Below are positions 51,827-63,857 of a DNA stretch of 64,000 nucleotides, piece after piece (the stretch's first letter is position 1; every line of letters starts with the position of its first letter). A program made the position numbers and the translations under genes. The DNA comes from a bacterium. Its GTDB lineage: Bacteria; Chloroflexota; Anaerolineae; Caldilineales; Caldilineaceae. The notes under the pieces were generated by a model, which made no database searches, had not been told where the DNA came from, and saw nothing but the letters and a program-made list of their open reading frames with translations. The stretch spans positions 147,365 to 211,364 of the forward strand of contig WGMT01000044.1 of the NCBI GenBank assembly GCA_016124945.1. Direction: 5' to 3'.

Positions 51827-52723
51827 ATGGCAACGTCTGTCAATACCAACGCCGACGCTGTGGAAGTCTCCAATCGACTGGTTGCTCCGCCACAGCGCAG
51901 ACCGTTTTCGTGGATCAGTGTACCCATCTACGTGTTGTTAACTTTGGGCGCGATTGTGATGGTCACCCCTTTCTTTTGGATGCTGCTCACCAGCCTGAAG
52001 CCGGCGCAGGAACTACTACGTTTCTCTTTCCTGCCGCAGAATCCGTCATTGGAAAACTACGATCTGGTCTTGCGTACCAGTAGCTTTCCCCGCTGGTATG
52101 TCAACAGTGTGGCGGTGGCAACATTCAGCACGATCTGTGTGGCCTTCTTCGATTCGTTGGTGGGCTACACGCTCAACAAATACGAATTTCCCGGCAAAAA
52201 TGTGATCTTTTTGGGCATCCTGGCCACGTTGATGATCCCCACCGAAATGCTGATCATCCCTTGGTTTACCATGAGCGTTGAATTCGGTTGGAATCAGGGG
52301 CTGTGGCAATACTGGGGCATTGCCTTCCCGGGTGTGATCACGGCCACGGGGATTTTCCTCATGCGTCAATTCTTCGATGGCGTGCCCAACGAACTCCTCG
52401 ACGCCTCCCGTATTGACGGCATGGGCGAGTTCACGATCTGGGTGCGCATCGCCATGCCACTGGTGAAACCGGCGATTGCGGCGCTCTGTATTTTTAATTT
52501 CATCGGCAACTGGAACGCCTACATTTGGCCGTTGATCATTGCCAGCGGCCGCGACTTCTATACCCTGCCTGTGGGCCTTAACTTCTTCCGCGGCGAAGCC
52601 ACCACCGAATGGGAGAAGATCATGACCGGCGCTAGCCTCGCCACCGTGCCGCTGCTCATCGTCTTCCTCATCTTCCAGCGCCAGATCATCAAGGGGATCG
52701 CCCTCACCGGTTTGAAGGGGTAG
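51827..52723 (+). CDS. sugar ABC transporter permease (MalG-like)
   Basis: A 298-residue permease of the MalG type: cytoplasmic N-terminus, about six helices, and EAA loop LLDASRIDGMGEFTIWVRIAMP. GTTGTC with no clear Shine-Dalgarno precedes the ATG. The three-gene importer lacks its own ATPase, so a shared MsmK/MalK-like protein elsewhere is needed. Confidence 0.93.
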   Translation: MATSVNTNADAVEVSNRLVAPPQRRPFSWISVPIYVLLTLGAIVMVTPFFWMLLTSLKPAQELLRFSFLPQNPSLENYDLVLRTSSFPRWYVNSVAVATFSTICVAFFDSLVGYTLNKYEFPGKNVIFLGILATLMIPTEMLIIPWFTMSVEFGWNQGLWQYWGIAFPGVITATGIFLMRQFFDGVPNELLDASRIDGMGEFTIWVRIAMPLVKPAIAALCIFNFIGNWNAYIWPLIIASGRDFYTLPVGLNFFRGEATTEWEKIMTGASLATVPLLIVFLIFQRQIIKGIALTGLKG

Positions 52724-52774
52724 GATTGTGATAGAATGTGGGCAGTGTTTGTGACAATTGACTGAGGAATGGTT

Positions 52775-53017
52775 ATGACCCAGACACGAATTACCACAAT
52801 CGACGGTTCTGCGGCTGTGTTGATCTCCCCTGAGATCATGGAACAGATGGGTGTACAGATCGGGGACGAAGTTGACGTTACTGTTGCGGACAACACGCTG
52901 GTGGTCCGCCGCATCGAAAACGAGGCTAAACCGGAACGTACGCTGAAAGAGATTATTGATGGGATCTTTGAACGTCGGGCGGATGCTTATCGCCGTCTGG
53001 CAGAAGGTGTAGAGTGA
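52775..53017 (+). CDS. AbrB/MazE-like antitoxin
   Basis: An 80-residue protein with a SpoVT/AbrB swapped-hairpin domain: TRITTIDGSAAVLISPEIMEQ, then IGDEVDVTVADNTLVVRR. TGAGGAA lies before the ATG at 52775. It overlaps the Doc-family toxin by four bases (GTGA), a translational coupling typical of toxin-antitoxin pairs. Confidence 0.85.
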   Translation: MTQTRITTIDGSAAVLISPEIMEQMGVQIGDEVDVTVADNTLVVRRIENEAKPERTLKEIIDGIFERRADAYRRLAEGVE

Positions 53018-53403
53018 CCGCACCACCACGTTTCATCACCAAAGAAATTGCCCTTCTGTTGCAAGCACGTTCAATTGAGGAACACGGTGGTTCGCACGGT
53101 TTGCGTGACGAAGGTGGCTTCGAGTCTGCATTGGCCGCGGCGGAAAACCGTTATCTCTACGAAGAAGCAAGCTTGACCGTTTGTGCTGCTACCTATGCCT
53201 ATCATTTGACCAAAGCCCATGCCTTTATCGACGGCAACACGCGCATTGCTGCGGCTGTTTCCGAAACTTTTCTGGAGTTGAATGGGCTTTGGTTAGATGC
53301 GAGCAATGACGAAGTCGTGGATCTCTTTTTGGCCGTTGCTGCCAATCAATGTACCCGCGACGAAGTCGAAGCATTCTTTCAAGCAAAAAGTCGACGTATC
53401 TAG
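53014..53403 (+). CDS. doc: Doc/Fic-family toxin
   Basis: A 129-residue death-on-curing family protein. The conserved motif reads HAFIDGNTRIA (about 69-79), where Doc proteins usually have HxFxDGNKR(T/x). The Lys is replaced by Thr, while His, Asp, Asn and Arg remain. Doc phosphorylates elongation factor Tu, and this change may weaken the reaction. The GTG start overlaps the antitoxin stop. Confidence 0.85.
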   Translation: MTAPPRFITKEIALLLQARSIEEHGGSHGLRDEGGFESALAAAENRYLYEEASLTVCAATYAYHLTKAHAFIDGNTRIAAAVSETFLELNGLWLDASNDEVVDLFLAVAANQCTRDEVEAFFQAKSRRI

Positions 53404-53410
53404 ATAACCC

Positions 53411-54898
53411 ATGTCAACCTTCCCGCACGCAAACTACGCCCGCCACGTCCTCTTGCCCGCCTACGATGACGCGTTGACCCACCTCTTCGAGCCCATGTTG
53501 GCCGCGCACGAGGCGCACGCGTTGATGTTGGGCGATTGCGGCATCCTCAGCCACGAGAACGTAGAGGCCATCCTGCAAGCCGTGGCCTACATCCGCTCAC
53601 GTGGACCCGACCAGCTTCAGTACCAATCAGGCATCGAGGATCTCTTCTTCCGTGTGGAAAAGGAGATTATCAGCGTGGCCGGGGCCGATTTCGGCGGCAA
53701 TTTGCAGTTGGCGCGCAGCCGCAACGATCTCGGACAGGCCCTCGCCCGTATGGCCTTCCGCACCCAAATCGTCAACCTGGCCGAAGCCGTCATCACGCTG
53801 CGTCGCACTGTCCTCACCCTGGCCGGTGACCATGTGGAAACGGTGATGCCGGGCTATACCCATACCCAACCCGCCCAACCCACCACCTTCGCCCACTACC
53901 TCGCCGGTGTGCTCACCTTTTTGGAAAGTGATCAGCAGCGCGTCTTCAATGCTTATGCCAACATGAATGAGTCGCCATTGGGCGCGGCGGCCTTTACCGG
54001 CACCAGCTTTGCCGTAGACCGGGCGATGGTGGCCGAATTCCTCGGCTTCGACGCCGTGATCCAGAGTACCCACCACAGCATCGGTGCCGGCGATCACCTT
54101 ACCGACGCCGCCTTCGCCGTCCAATCGCTTTGTATTGGATTGGGCCGCGTCACCCGCGACTTGCTCTTTTTTGCCACACAGGAAGCGGGCGCGCTGCACA
54201 TCGACGACAGCTTCATCCAGGTCAGCTCGATCATGCCGCAGAAACGCAACCCGGTGGTGCTCGAACACCTGCGCGCTCGCCTAGGCCGTGCCGTCGGCTT
54301 CGCCCAAACCGTGGTCACCAACTGTCACAACATCCCCTACGGCGACACCCAGGACATTGAAGACGAAATCATGCCGCCGCTCATGGCCGCTCTTTCCACG
54401 GCGCAGGACTGCCTGGAACTCTACACGTCGGTCTTCGCGACGCTGAAGCTCAACGTCGATCACCTGGCCCGTCATGCCGGGGAAGGCTTTATCACCGCCA
54501 CCGAACTGGCCGACACCCTTGTGCGCGCCGTGGGATTGCCTTTCCGCACCGCCCACCACATCGTCGCCACAATGGTCAAAAGCGCCGTGGCCGAAGGCGT
54601 GCCCAGCACAGCGTTGACACTGCCCATGCTGCAAGCCGCCGCTGCCGCCGTCACCGGCGAGGAACTGGAATTCGACGAGGCACAATTCCACCAGGCGCTT
54701 GACCCGCTCAACTTCATCAACGTACGCAACGGCCCTGGCGGCGTGGCCCCCGAAGCGACAGATGCCCTGCTCGACATTCTCACCGAGCAACTCATCGACG
54801 ACAAAGAATGGCTGTCCAACATTCGTCACCGGCTGGTGGCGGCGGAACAGACGCGGCATTTAGCGGTGAAGACACTCTTGAACTCAGATAGTGCGTAG
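53411..54898 (+). CDS. argH: argininosuccinate lyase-like protein
   Basis: A 495-residue member of the fumarase/aspartase superfamily. The signature loop SSIMPQKRNPVV (near 276-287) supplies the catalytic Ser. The N-terminal LARSRNDLGQALARMAFR and the MPGYTHTQPAQPTTFAHYL stretch are characteristic of argininosuccinate lyase, which splits argininosuccinate into arginine and fumarate. No other arginine gene is nearby, so a different lyase substrate is possible. It starts seven bases after the doc stop. Its TAG stop is within a repeat unit. Confidence 0.8.
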   Translation: MSTFPHANYARHVLLPAYDDALTHLFEPMLAAHEAHALMLGDCGILSHENVEAILQAVAYIRSRGPDQLQYQSGIEDLFFRVEKEIISVAGADFGGNLQLARSRNDLGQALARMAFRTQIVNLAEAVITLRRTVLTLAGDHVETVMPGYTHTQPAQPTTFAHYLAGVLTFLESDQQRVFNAYANMNESPLGAAAFTGTSFAVDRAMVAEFLGFDAVIQSTHHSIGAGDHLTDAAFAVQSLCIGLGRVTRDLLFFATQEAGALHIDDSFIQVSSIMPQKRNPVVLEHLRARLGRAVGFAQTVVTNCHNIPYGDTQDIEDEIMPPLMAALSTAQDCLELYTSVFATLKLNVDHLARHAGEGFITATELADTLVRAVGLPFRTAHHIVATMVKSAVAEGVPSTALTLPMLQAAAAAVTGEELEFDEAQFHQALDPLNFINVRNGPGGVAPEATDALLDILTEQLIDDKEWLSNIRHRLVAAEQTRHLAVKTLLNSDSA

Positions 54899-54962
54899 TG
54901 CGTGGTGCGTATACCAATACAAGTTCACTATCTCCAACAGTTCACGCACTACGCACCACTCA
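54889..54962. repeat. TAGTGCG-type inverted repeat around a stop codon
   Basis: The left arm (about 54889-54911) iterates TAGTGCGTAGTGCG and contains the TAG stop (54896-54898) of the lyase gene. The right arm (about 54943-54962) is its complement. Confidence 0.83.
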
Positions 54963-55001
54963 ACCAAACCACATCCAACAAGCCAACCAAAGATCCTCAA
55001 C

Positions 55002-55865
55002 ATGGACAAAGTGATCATCACCGCCGCCGTCACCGGTTCGCGGCCCACGAAGGAGATGAACCCTGCCGTGCCCTATTCGCCGGCAGAGATCGCCGATGCG
55101 GCCGTGGCCTGTTGGCGCGCAGGGGCGGCGGTGGCGCATGTCCACGTGCGCGATCCGCAGACAGGTGCGCCGTCCTCTGAGTTGCCGCTGTTTGAGGATG
55201 TACTCACCCGCATCCGCCAGGAATGTGACATGCTGGTGAACCTCACAACCAGCGGACTCAACATTATGGCCGACAGCGAAGACGAAGTCATCGAGCAGCG
55301 CCTGGAGCCGGTGACGCTGCGCCCCGACATTTGTTCCTTAGACATCGGCTCTATGAACTTTCAAGATCGCCCGTTCGTCAATTCCCCGCGCTGGGGGCAG
55401 GTGGCGGCACAGCGCATGGCCGATTACGGTGTCAAGCCTGAGATCGAAGTCTTCGACGTGGGCCACATCGACCAAGCTCGCGCCTGGATCGATGCAGGCT
55501 GGATCGCACCGCCGCCCTACTTTCAACTCTGCATGGGTGTGCGCTGGGGCATTCCGGCGTCCCCCGAAAATCTGCTCTTCATGCACAGCAAACTCCCGAC
55601 AGATTGTCAGTGGTCTGTGTTGGGTGTGGGCCGTCACCAACTGCCCATAATCACAATGGGCGTGCTCTTGGGTGGTCATGTGCGTGTAGGCTTCGAGGAC
55701 AACCTATTCCGCCGCAAAGGTGAACCCGCCCAAAGCAACGCCGAAATGGTCGAACTGGCGGTAGACGTGATTCAGGTGTTACAGAAGGAAGTAGCGACGC
55801 CGGAGGATGCGCGTGCGATGTTGGGATTGAAGAAAAACCAACCTCAGAGATGGAACGCGGATTGA
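55002..55865 (+). CDS. beta-keto acid cleavage enzyme (BKACE, DUF849)
   Basis: A 287-residue TIM-barrel zinc enzyme of the BKACE family, which uses acetyl-CoA to cleave a beta-keto acid to acetoacetate and an acyl-CoA. His46 and His48 in HVHVRDP are zinc ligands. GSMNFQ and LGVGRHQLPI are conserved. The ATG at 55002 has no strong ribosome site. The last residues (RWNAD) and the stop come from a repeat unit. Confidence 0.85.
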   Translation: MDKVIITAAVTGSRPTKEMNPAVPYSPAEIADAAVACWRAGAAVAHVHVRDPQTGAPSSELPLFEDVLTRIRQECDMLVNLTTSGLNIMADSEDEVIEQRLEPVTLRPDICSLDIGSMNFQDRPFVNSPRWGQVAAQRMADYGVKPEIEVFDVGHIDQARAWIDAGWIAPPPYFQLCMGVRWGIPASPENLLFMHSKLPTDCQWSVLGVGRHQLPIITMGVLLGGHVRVGFEDNLFRRKGEPAQSNAEMVELAVDVIQVLQKEVATPEDARAMLGLKKNQPQRWNAD

Positions 55866-55950
55866 GCAGATTAGGCAGATTCAAACGGATATCCAGATCT
55901 CTGGAATCCGCCTGGATCTGCTGCATCCGCTCAATCCGCGTTCTATCTCT
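55846..55950. repeat. GCGGATTGAGC-type inverted repeat around a stop codon
   Basis: The left arm (55846-55882) starts AGAGATGGAACGCGGATTGA and includes the stop TGA (55863-55865) of the BKACE gene. The right arm (55904-55950) is complementary with a short insertion. Same family as 32622, 45443 and 50646. Confidence 0.86.
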
Positions 55951-55976
55951 GGAATATCCCCCCACTGCTCTACTAT

Positions 55977-56006
55977 TTGGCGTTTCCTCTCAATTCCCAC
56001 TATAAT
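55977..56006 (+). promoter_or_regulatory. promoter of the sucCD operon
   Basis: TTGGCG (55977-55982) and TATAAT (56001-56006), 18-base spacer, about 155 bases before the sucC start. Confidence 0.65.
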
Positions 56007-56161
56007 CGACCTAGCGCCTGTGCAATTTTCCAGCACTTGTTTTACCTCAACGGCAGTCGATGCTGCCGGTTTCCGCGCCGATAGGTCGACCCTGGCAATC
56101 TATCCCCAAGGCCGACGTTGTCGGCTGTCTCTTCCTCCATCCGCACACAAGGAGACGCAAC

Positions 56162-57313
56162 TTGAAGTTACATGAGTATCAATCCAAGCGTATCTTCGCC
56201 AAGTATGGGATCCCGATCCCCAATGGCGATGTTGCGACCACCCCTGCCGAGGCGCGCACGATCGCACAACGCCTGGGTAAACGTGTGGTCATCAAAAGCC
56301 AGGTTCTCGTGGGTGGACGTGGTAAAGCCGGCGGCATTAAAGTCGCCGACACCCCCGACGATGCTGAGTCTGTTGCCGACAAAATCTTGGGCATGGACAT
56401 CAAAGGTCTCATCGTCAACAAAGTGCTCGTGGACGAAGCCGCCGACATCAAATCGGAGATCTATCTGGGCGCTGTCCTAGACAGGGCGGCGCGCAAGATC
56501 GCGATTATGGCGTCCAGCGAAGGTGGTGTGGAGATCGAAGAAGTCGCCGCCCAGACGCCTGAGAAGATTATTACCGTCCACGCGCACCCGTTTTTAGGGC
56601 TGTTGGACTATCAGGCGCGCAACCTGGCCTATGGTATCGGGTTGCCCAAAGAACATATCAACACCTTCATCAAAATCGCGCAAGGGCTCTACCGTGCCTT
56701 CGTGGACACTGATGCTTCTCTGGCCGAGATTAACCCGTTGGTCGTCAACGGCGCCGGTCAGCTTGAAGCGGTAGACGGCAAAATCGTCCTAGACGACAGC
56801 GCGCTCTTCCGTCACGCTGATCTGGCCGACATGCGCGATCCGCAAGAAGAGGACGATGCCGAGCGCGAGGCGCGCGAGGCCGGCCTTTCGTTCATCAACC
56901 TCGACGGCGAGATTGGCTGTATGGTTAACGGCGCCGGCCTGGCCATGACCACGATGGACATTGTTACCCTTTTTGGCGGCAGTGCTGCCAATTTTTTGGA
57001 CATCGGCGGCGGCGCCCAGGCCGACAAAGTGGCTCAAGCACTGCGCATTATCCTCGCCGACGATCGGGTGAAGGCGGTATTGGTCAACATTTTCGGCGGC
57101 ATCACCCGCTGCGACGAAGTGGCGCGTGGCCTGTTGGAAGCCTTCGCCACACTGAACACCGATGTGCCTTTCGTTGTGCGTCTTGTCGGCACCAACGAAG
57201 AAGAAGGACGCCAGATCCTGGCCGAGTCGGAGTTTAACGTCACACCAGCCACAAGTCTGGCCGACGCGGCCGAGAAAGCCGTTGCCGCCGCCAAGAACAA
57301 GAATCTCTCCTGA
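56162..57313 (+). CDS. sucC: succinyl-CoA ligase subunit beta
   Basis: A 383-residue ATP-grasp protein and the beta subunit of succinyl-CoA synthetase of the TCA cycle. LKLHEYQSKRIFAKYGIPIP is the family start, VLVGGRGKAGG binds nucleotide, and GGSAANFLDIGGGA and NIFGGITRCDEVA are C-terminal signatures. AAGGAGA lies before the TTG at 56162, where the conserved N-terminus begins. An in-frame start at 56060 would add unrelated residues. sucD follows after 89 bases. Confidence 0.95.
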   Translation: MKLHEYQSKRIFAKYGIPIPNGDVATTPAEARTIAQRLGKRVVIKSQVLVGGRGKAGGIKVADTPDDAESVADKILGMDIKGLIVNKVLVDEAADIKSEIYLGAVLDRAARKIAIMASSEGGVEIEEVAAQTPEKIITVHAHPFLGLLDYQARNLAYGIGLPKEHINTFIKIAQGLYRAFVDTDASLAEINPLVVNGAGQLEAVDGKIVLDDSALFRHADLADMRDPQEEDDAEREAREAGLSFINLDGEIGCMVNGAGLAMTTMDIVTLFGGSAANFLDIGGGAQADKVAQALRIILADDRVKAVLVNIFGGITRCDEVARGLLEAFATLNTDVPFVVRLVGTNEEEGRQILAESEFNVTPATSLADAAEKAVAAAKNKNLS

Positions 57314-57402
57314 AGTTCACAGCAGCACAGTAATAGACCTGCCTTAGGTGAACATGTTGCTGAGCAGTGTAATTTCAGGATAAACACAAAGGGAGAGGCT
57401 GC

Positions 57403-58269
57403 ATGAGTATTTTAGTTGGCAAGGATACGCGGCTGGTTGTGCAGGGCATTACCGGCCGTGAAGGCGCTTTCCACACATCACAGATGATCGATTACGGCAC
57501 CAACGTTGTCGGCGGTGTGACGCCGGGTAAGGGTGGTGAATGGGCTGTCGGCGTGCCTGTCTTCGATACTGTCAAGGAATCGGTCAATGCGACCGGTGCC
57601 AACACATCGATTATCTATGTACCCGCCCGTTTTGCACCCAGCGCCATCATGGAAGCAGCCGATGCGGGTATTAAGCTAATCATCTGCATCACCGAAGGCA
57701 TCCCCGCACTCGATATGGTGAAGGTGCGCGCCTTCATCGAAGCCACCTCCAGCCGCCTGATCGGCCCCAACTGCCCCGGTTTGATTACGCCTGGGGAGGC
57801 GAAGGTGGGCATCATGCCTGGTCATATTCACACGCCGGGGAATGTGGGGATCGTCAGCCGCTCCGGCACGTTGACCTACGAAGTCGTCTACGCCTTGACG
57901 GCGCGTGGCATCGGCCAGAGCACCGCCGTAGGCATCGGCGGCGACCCCGTCAACGGCACCAGTTTCCTCGACGTTCTCAAGATGTTTGAAGCCGATTCGG
58001 CCACGGAACAGGTGGTCATGATCGGCGAAATCGGCGGCACCGATGAGCAGAAGGCTGCCGAATACATCAAGACCATGAGCAAGCCCGTCACCGGTTTTAT
58101 CGCCGGCCAGACGGCGCCTCCGGGCAAGCGCATGGGCCACGCCGGCGCCATTATTTCGGGTGGTGAAGGCACTGCAGCGGAGAAGATCGAAGCGCTCATG
58201 GCTGCCAATGTGAAAGTCGCCCGGCATCCTGAAGAGATTGCGGAGTTGGTGGCGCAGAATTTAGCGTAA
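57403..58269 (+). CDS. sucD: succinyl-CoA ligase subunit alpha
   Basis: A 288-residue alpha subunit. The CoA-binding Rossmann start is VQGITGREGAFHT, GPNCPGLITPGEAKVGIMPG is conserved, and the phosphorylated His lies in MGHAGAIISGG. GGGAGAGG precedes the ATG. It forms the ligase with the sucC product. The TAA stop lies in a GCGTAATGCG repeat unit. Confidence 0.95.
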   Translation: MSILVGKDTRLVVQGITGREGAFHTSQMIDYGTNVVGGVTPGKGGEWAVGVPVFDTVKESVNATGANTSIIYVPARFAPSAIMEAADAGIKLIICITEGIPALDMVKVRAFIEATSSRLIGPNCPGLITPGEAKVGIMPGHIHTPGNVGIVSRSGTLTYEVVYALTARGIGQSTAVGIGGDPVNGTSFLDVLKMFEADSATEQVVMIGEIGGTDEQKAAEYIKTMSKPVTGFIAGQTAPPGKRMGHAGAIISGGEGTAAEKIEALMAANVKVARHPEEIAELVAQNLA

Positions 58270-58289
58270 TGCGTGATGCGTAGCCCAGA
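58264..58289. repeat. GCGTAATGCGTGATGCG repeat with CCCAGA core
   Basis: Iterated unit beginning inside the sucD stop codon (TAA 58267-58269) and ending in CCCAGA (58284-58289), like the left arms at 29527, 31123 and 48001. I see no matching right arm within 150 bases, so this may be a half element. Confidence 0.75.
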
Positions 58290-58357
58290 AGGTCGCGTTG
58301 AGGTTGTTGGGCGACCCAAAGGGGCGTGTTTGCTGGTAGGGTCAATTCGCAACAAAA

Positions 58358-58393
58358 AACGTCCGGTAGATCGACGTTGATCTACCGGACGTT
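58358..58393 (-). terminator. intrinsic terminator for the NarL regulator gene
   Basis: A perfect 15-bp stem (58358-58372 with 58379-58393), six-base loop. The A-run at 58354-58359 on the plus strand is a T-run for minus-strand transcripts, so it serves the minus-strand gene at 58490. Confidence 0.83.
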
Positions 58394-58410
58394 GTGTAAA
58401 CTGGGAGGGT

Positions 58411-58489
58411 TGATAGAAATTGGTTATTGGAGATTGCGTCGCAGTTGGCGAGCCCCTAATCACTATTCTCTAGTCACCAATCACTTCTC
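58411..58489. repeat. GTGATTGG-family repeat next to a stop codon
   Basis: On the minus strand, copies related to GTGATTGGTGACTAG lie directly after the stop of the NarL-type gene, with a partly complementary stretch (58415-58436) further on. It is degenerate compared with other loci. Confidence 0.5.
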
Positions 58490-59164
58490 CTACGCCACCG
58501 GCTGTGCGGCAATCCAGCCATCGCGCATCGCCACGAGGACAGCCTCGGTGCGGCTATTCACATCCATCTTGCTGAAGATGTTGCTAAGGTGTGTCTGTAC
58601 GGTACGTTCTGAGATAACAAGTTCACGGGCGATTTCTTTGTTGCTGTACCCACGCAGCAACGCCTGCATCACGTCCATTTCGCGGCGAGTGAGGCGCTGA
58701 TGGATGTTCTTTTTGGTATCAATCACCTGATCGTTGTAATTGGCGTTATAGCCGGTAAGGCGCTGACGTAATTCCTGTTCCGTGGTGGTGCGATTCGAAC
58801 GCACGGAGCGGATTGTCTTCACCAGATCGCTGGCTGCCGCCGATTTGAGGACGTAGCCGCTGGCGCCTGCCCGCATCATGTCGGCCAAGGTAACGTCTTC
58901 CTCGGAGGCGGTTAGGCCGATGACAAGCACATCGGGCATGCTAAGTTTGATGCGCCGTGTGGCCTCAATGCCGGTCATCATGGGCATGTGAACGTCCATG
59001 AGAACGACGTGGGGACGCAGGCCGCTGGTTACTTTTTCGACAGCGTCGTGGCCGTTACTGGCCTCGCCGACGATGACGATGTCCTCTTCCATTTCAAGCA
59101 GAGAGCGCATACCCTGGCGCACCAACATATGATCGTCAGCTAAGAAAACTCGTGTCGTCCTCAT
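58490..59164 (-). CDS. NarL/LuxR-family response regulator
   Basis: A 224-residue protein from the ATG at 59164. The receiver is intact: DDH near the start, phospho-acceptor Asp in VLMDVHMP, Thr in GLTAS, Lys in VLKSA. A LuxR helix-turn-helix follows (LTRREMDVMQALLRGYSNKE and then ISERTVQTHLSNIFSKM). AAAAGGA lies close before the ATG. No partner histidine kinase is next to it. It diverges from malate synthase and may regulate it. Confidence 0.93.
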   Translation of the reverse strand: MRTTRVFLADDHMLVRQGMRSLLEMEEDIVIVGEASNGHDAVEKVTSGLRPHVVLMDVHMPMMTGIEATRRIKLSMPDVLVIGLTASEEDVTLADMMRAGASGYVLKSAAASDLVKTIRSVRSNRTTTEQELRQRLTGYNANYNDQVIDTKKNIHQRLTRREMDVMQALLRGYSNKEIARELVISERTVQTHLSNIFSKMDVNSRTEAVLVAMRDGWIAAQPVA

Positions 59165-59481
59165 GGTCCTTTTCCCTTCTCGCTGCAATTGCGTAGAACT
59201 TAGATGGTAATACTGTCAGCAATTGTGCTGTAACAAAGATTTCTAGATACTACTATCTACGGGTTATGGCCTACCGGCAATGGTACTATGGTACTGTATT
59301 TTTTAGACGGTGCGTACTTTTGCCTAGTACAGAACTAATTTAGTACATTTTAATTGATGAAAACTATCGTAGAAAAGACGTAGATGTCGGAAATTACCCT
59401 GAATTTTTACGTTCCTTGCCTGTTGTTTGCAACGCATATCCGAAAACCCCACTCATCTCCCTTCAATGAAAGGATTCGTTG
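59165..59481. other. A/T-rich divergent promoter region
   Basis: 317 bases between the NarL-type regulator and malate synthase genes, more A/T-rich than the genes beside it. Five GTAC cores lie within 64 bases (59283, 59291, 59314, 59327, 59343), two of them as an adjacent GGTACTATGGTACT pair. They could be binding sites for the neighbouring regulator. I cannot fix the promoters. Confidence 0.5.
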
Positions 59482-61083
<1,602 letters not shown>

Positions 61084-61100
61084 GGAGGGGGAGAGATTGG

Positions 61101-61216
61101 GACACGGATTACACGGATTTTTCGGATTGAAAAGCAAAGGTTCGTAGAATTGGAACGACCCTAACTTTTGCATATACGCTCTTCCGCAAATCCTAATAAT
61201 TCGTGTAATCCGTGTC
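61101..61216. repeat. ACACGGATTACACGG-type inverted repeat
   Basis: Arms of 28 bases (61101-61128 and 61189-61216) iterate CACGGATT, pair with four mismatches, and are separated by 60 bases. It starts 17 bases after the malate synthase stop. The remaining sequence up to 61367 shows no gene. Confidence 0.85.
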
Positions 61217-61367
61217 CGATTCTTTGCTGAATTGACAGTTCCTGGATTCTATCGCGGCCTTGTACTCTGGTACATGGCCGCGATTTTGTGTTTTTGGTAG
61301 GGTTTTTTGGTAGGGTATGGATAGGATGTCCGTCCGTTTTCTTGTTCTTTGAGAAAAGGAGCACCTG

Positions 61368-61601
61368 ATGCCATACGACAAAATCAGCGACCTGCCCGAC
61401 AGCGTCACCGACAACGTGCCCAAGCATGCCCAGGAAATCTACAAAGAAGCCTACAACAGCGCCTGGGAACAATACGACGACCCCGACGACCGCCGCGGCG
61501 ACGCCTCCCGCGAAGAGACAGCCCACAGCGTGGCCTGGGCCGCCGTGAAAAAGAAATATGAGAAGGGCGAAGACGGTAAGTGGCGTGAGAAGGGGGAGTG
61601 A
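61368..61601 (+). CDS. chaB: ChaB family protein
   Basis: A 77-residue protein of the ChaB family: Y-x-x-I-x-D-L-P-D-S-V, then LP-like HAQEIYKEAYNSAWEQY and ETAHSVAWAAVKKKY. Members are small basic/acidic proteins sometimes linked to cation transport regulation and often found in phage or stress contexts. Their role is poorly known. AAAAGGAG precedes the ATG. Confidence 0.88.
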   Translation: MPYDKISDLPDSVTDNVPKHAQEIYKEAYNSAWEQYDDPDDRRGDASREETAHSVAWAAVKKKYEKGEDGKWREKGE

Positions 61602-61742
61602 AGGCAAAAGGCAAAGTGCAAAAGGCAAAAGTGTAGGGCGATGTTACTTGCGCCGTTTGGAGGCAACGGGTCGGCGAGCGTTTTCCAATGAAAGTGAGAT
61701 TCGCTAAACCATTTTTGCCTTTTGCACTTTGCCTTTTGCCTT
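61601..61742. repeat. perfect 30-bp AAGGCAAAAGGC inverted repeat
   Basis: The left arm (61601-61630) starts at the last base of the chaB stop and the right arm (61713-61742) is its perfect complement. Units are AAGGCAAAAGGCAAAGTGC. The spacer is 82 bases. Confidence 0.92.
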
Positions 61743-61871
61743 CTCCTGTCTTTTCCTCCCCAAAGTGTGAAATTCCACAAAGTATGCTATCATGCCCTCC
61801 AGTTTCCCCAAGGCAAAAGCCATCATCCAACCAAAATGTATACGTTTTCCCGCCCGAGGAAGGAGAGAGGC

Positions 61872-63820
<1,949 letters not shown>

Positions 63821-63821
<1 letters not shown>

Positions 63822-63857
63822 CGACAGACGACGGACGACAGACGACGGACGACAGAC
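63821..63857. repeat. 14-bp tandem repeat after acs
   Basis: Two full copies of ACGACAGACGACGG (63821-63834 and 63835-63848) and a partial third. It begins with the last base of the acs stop codon. Confidence 0.85.
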
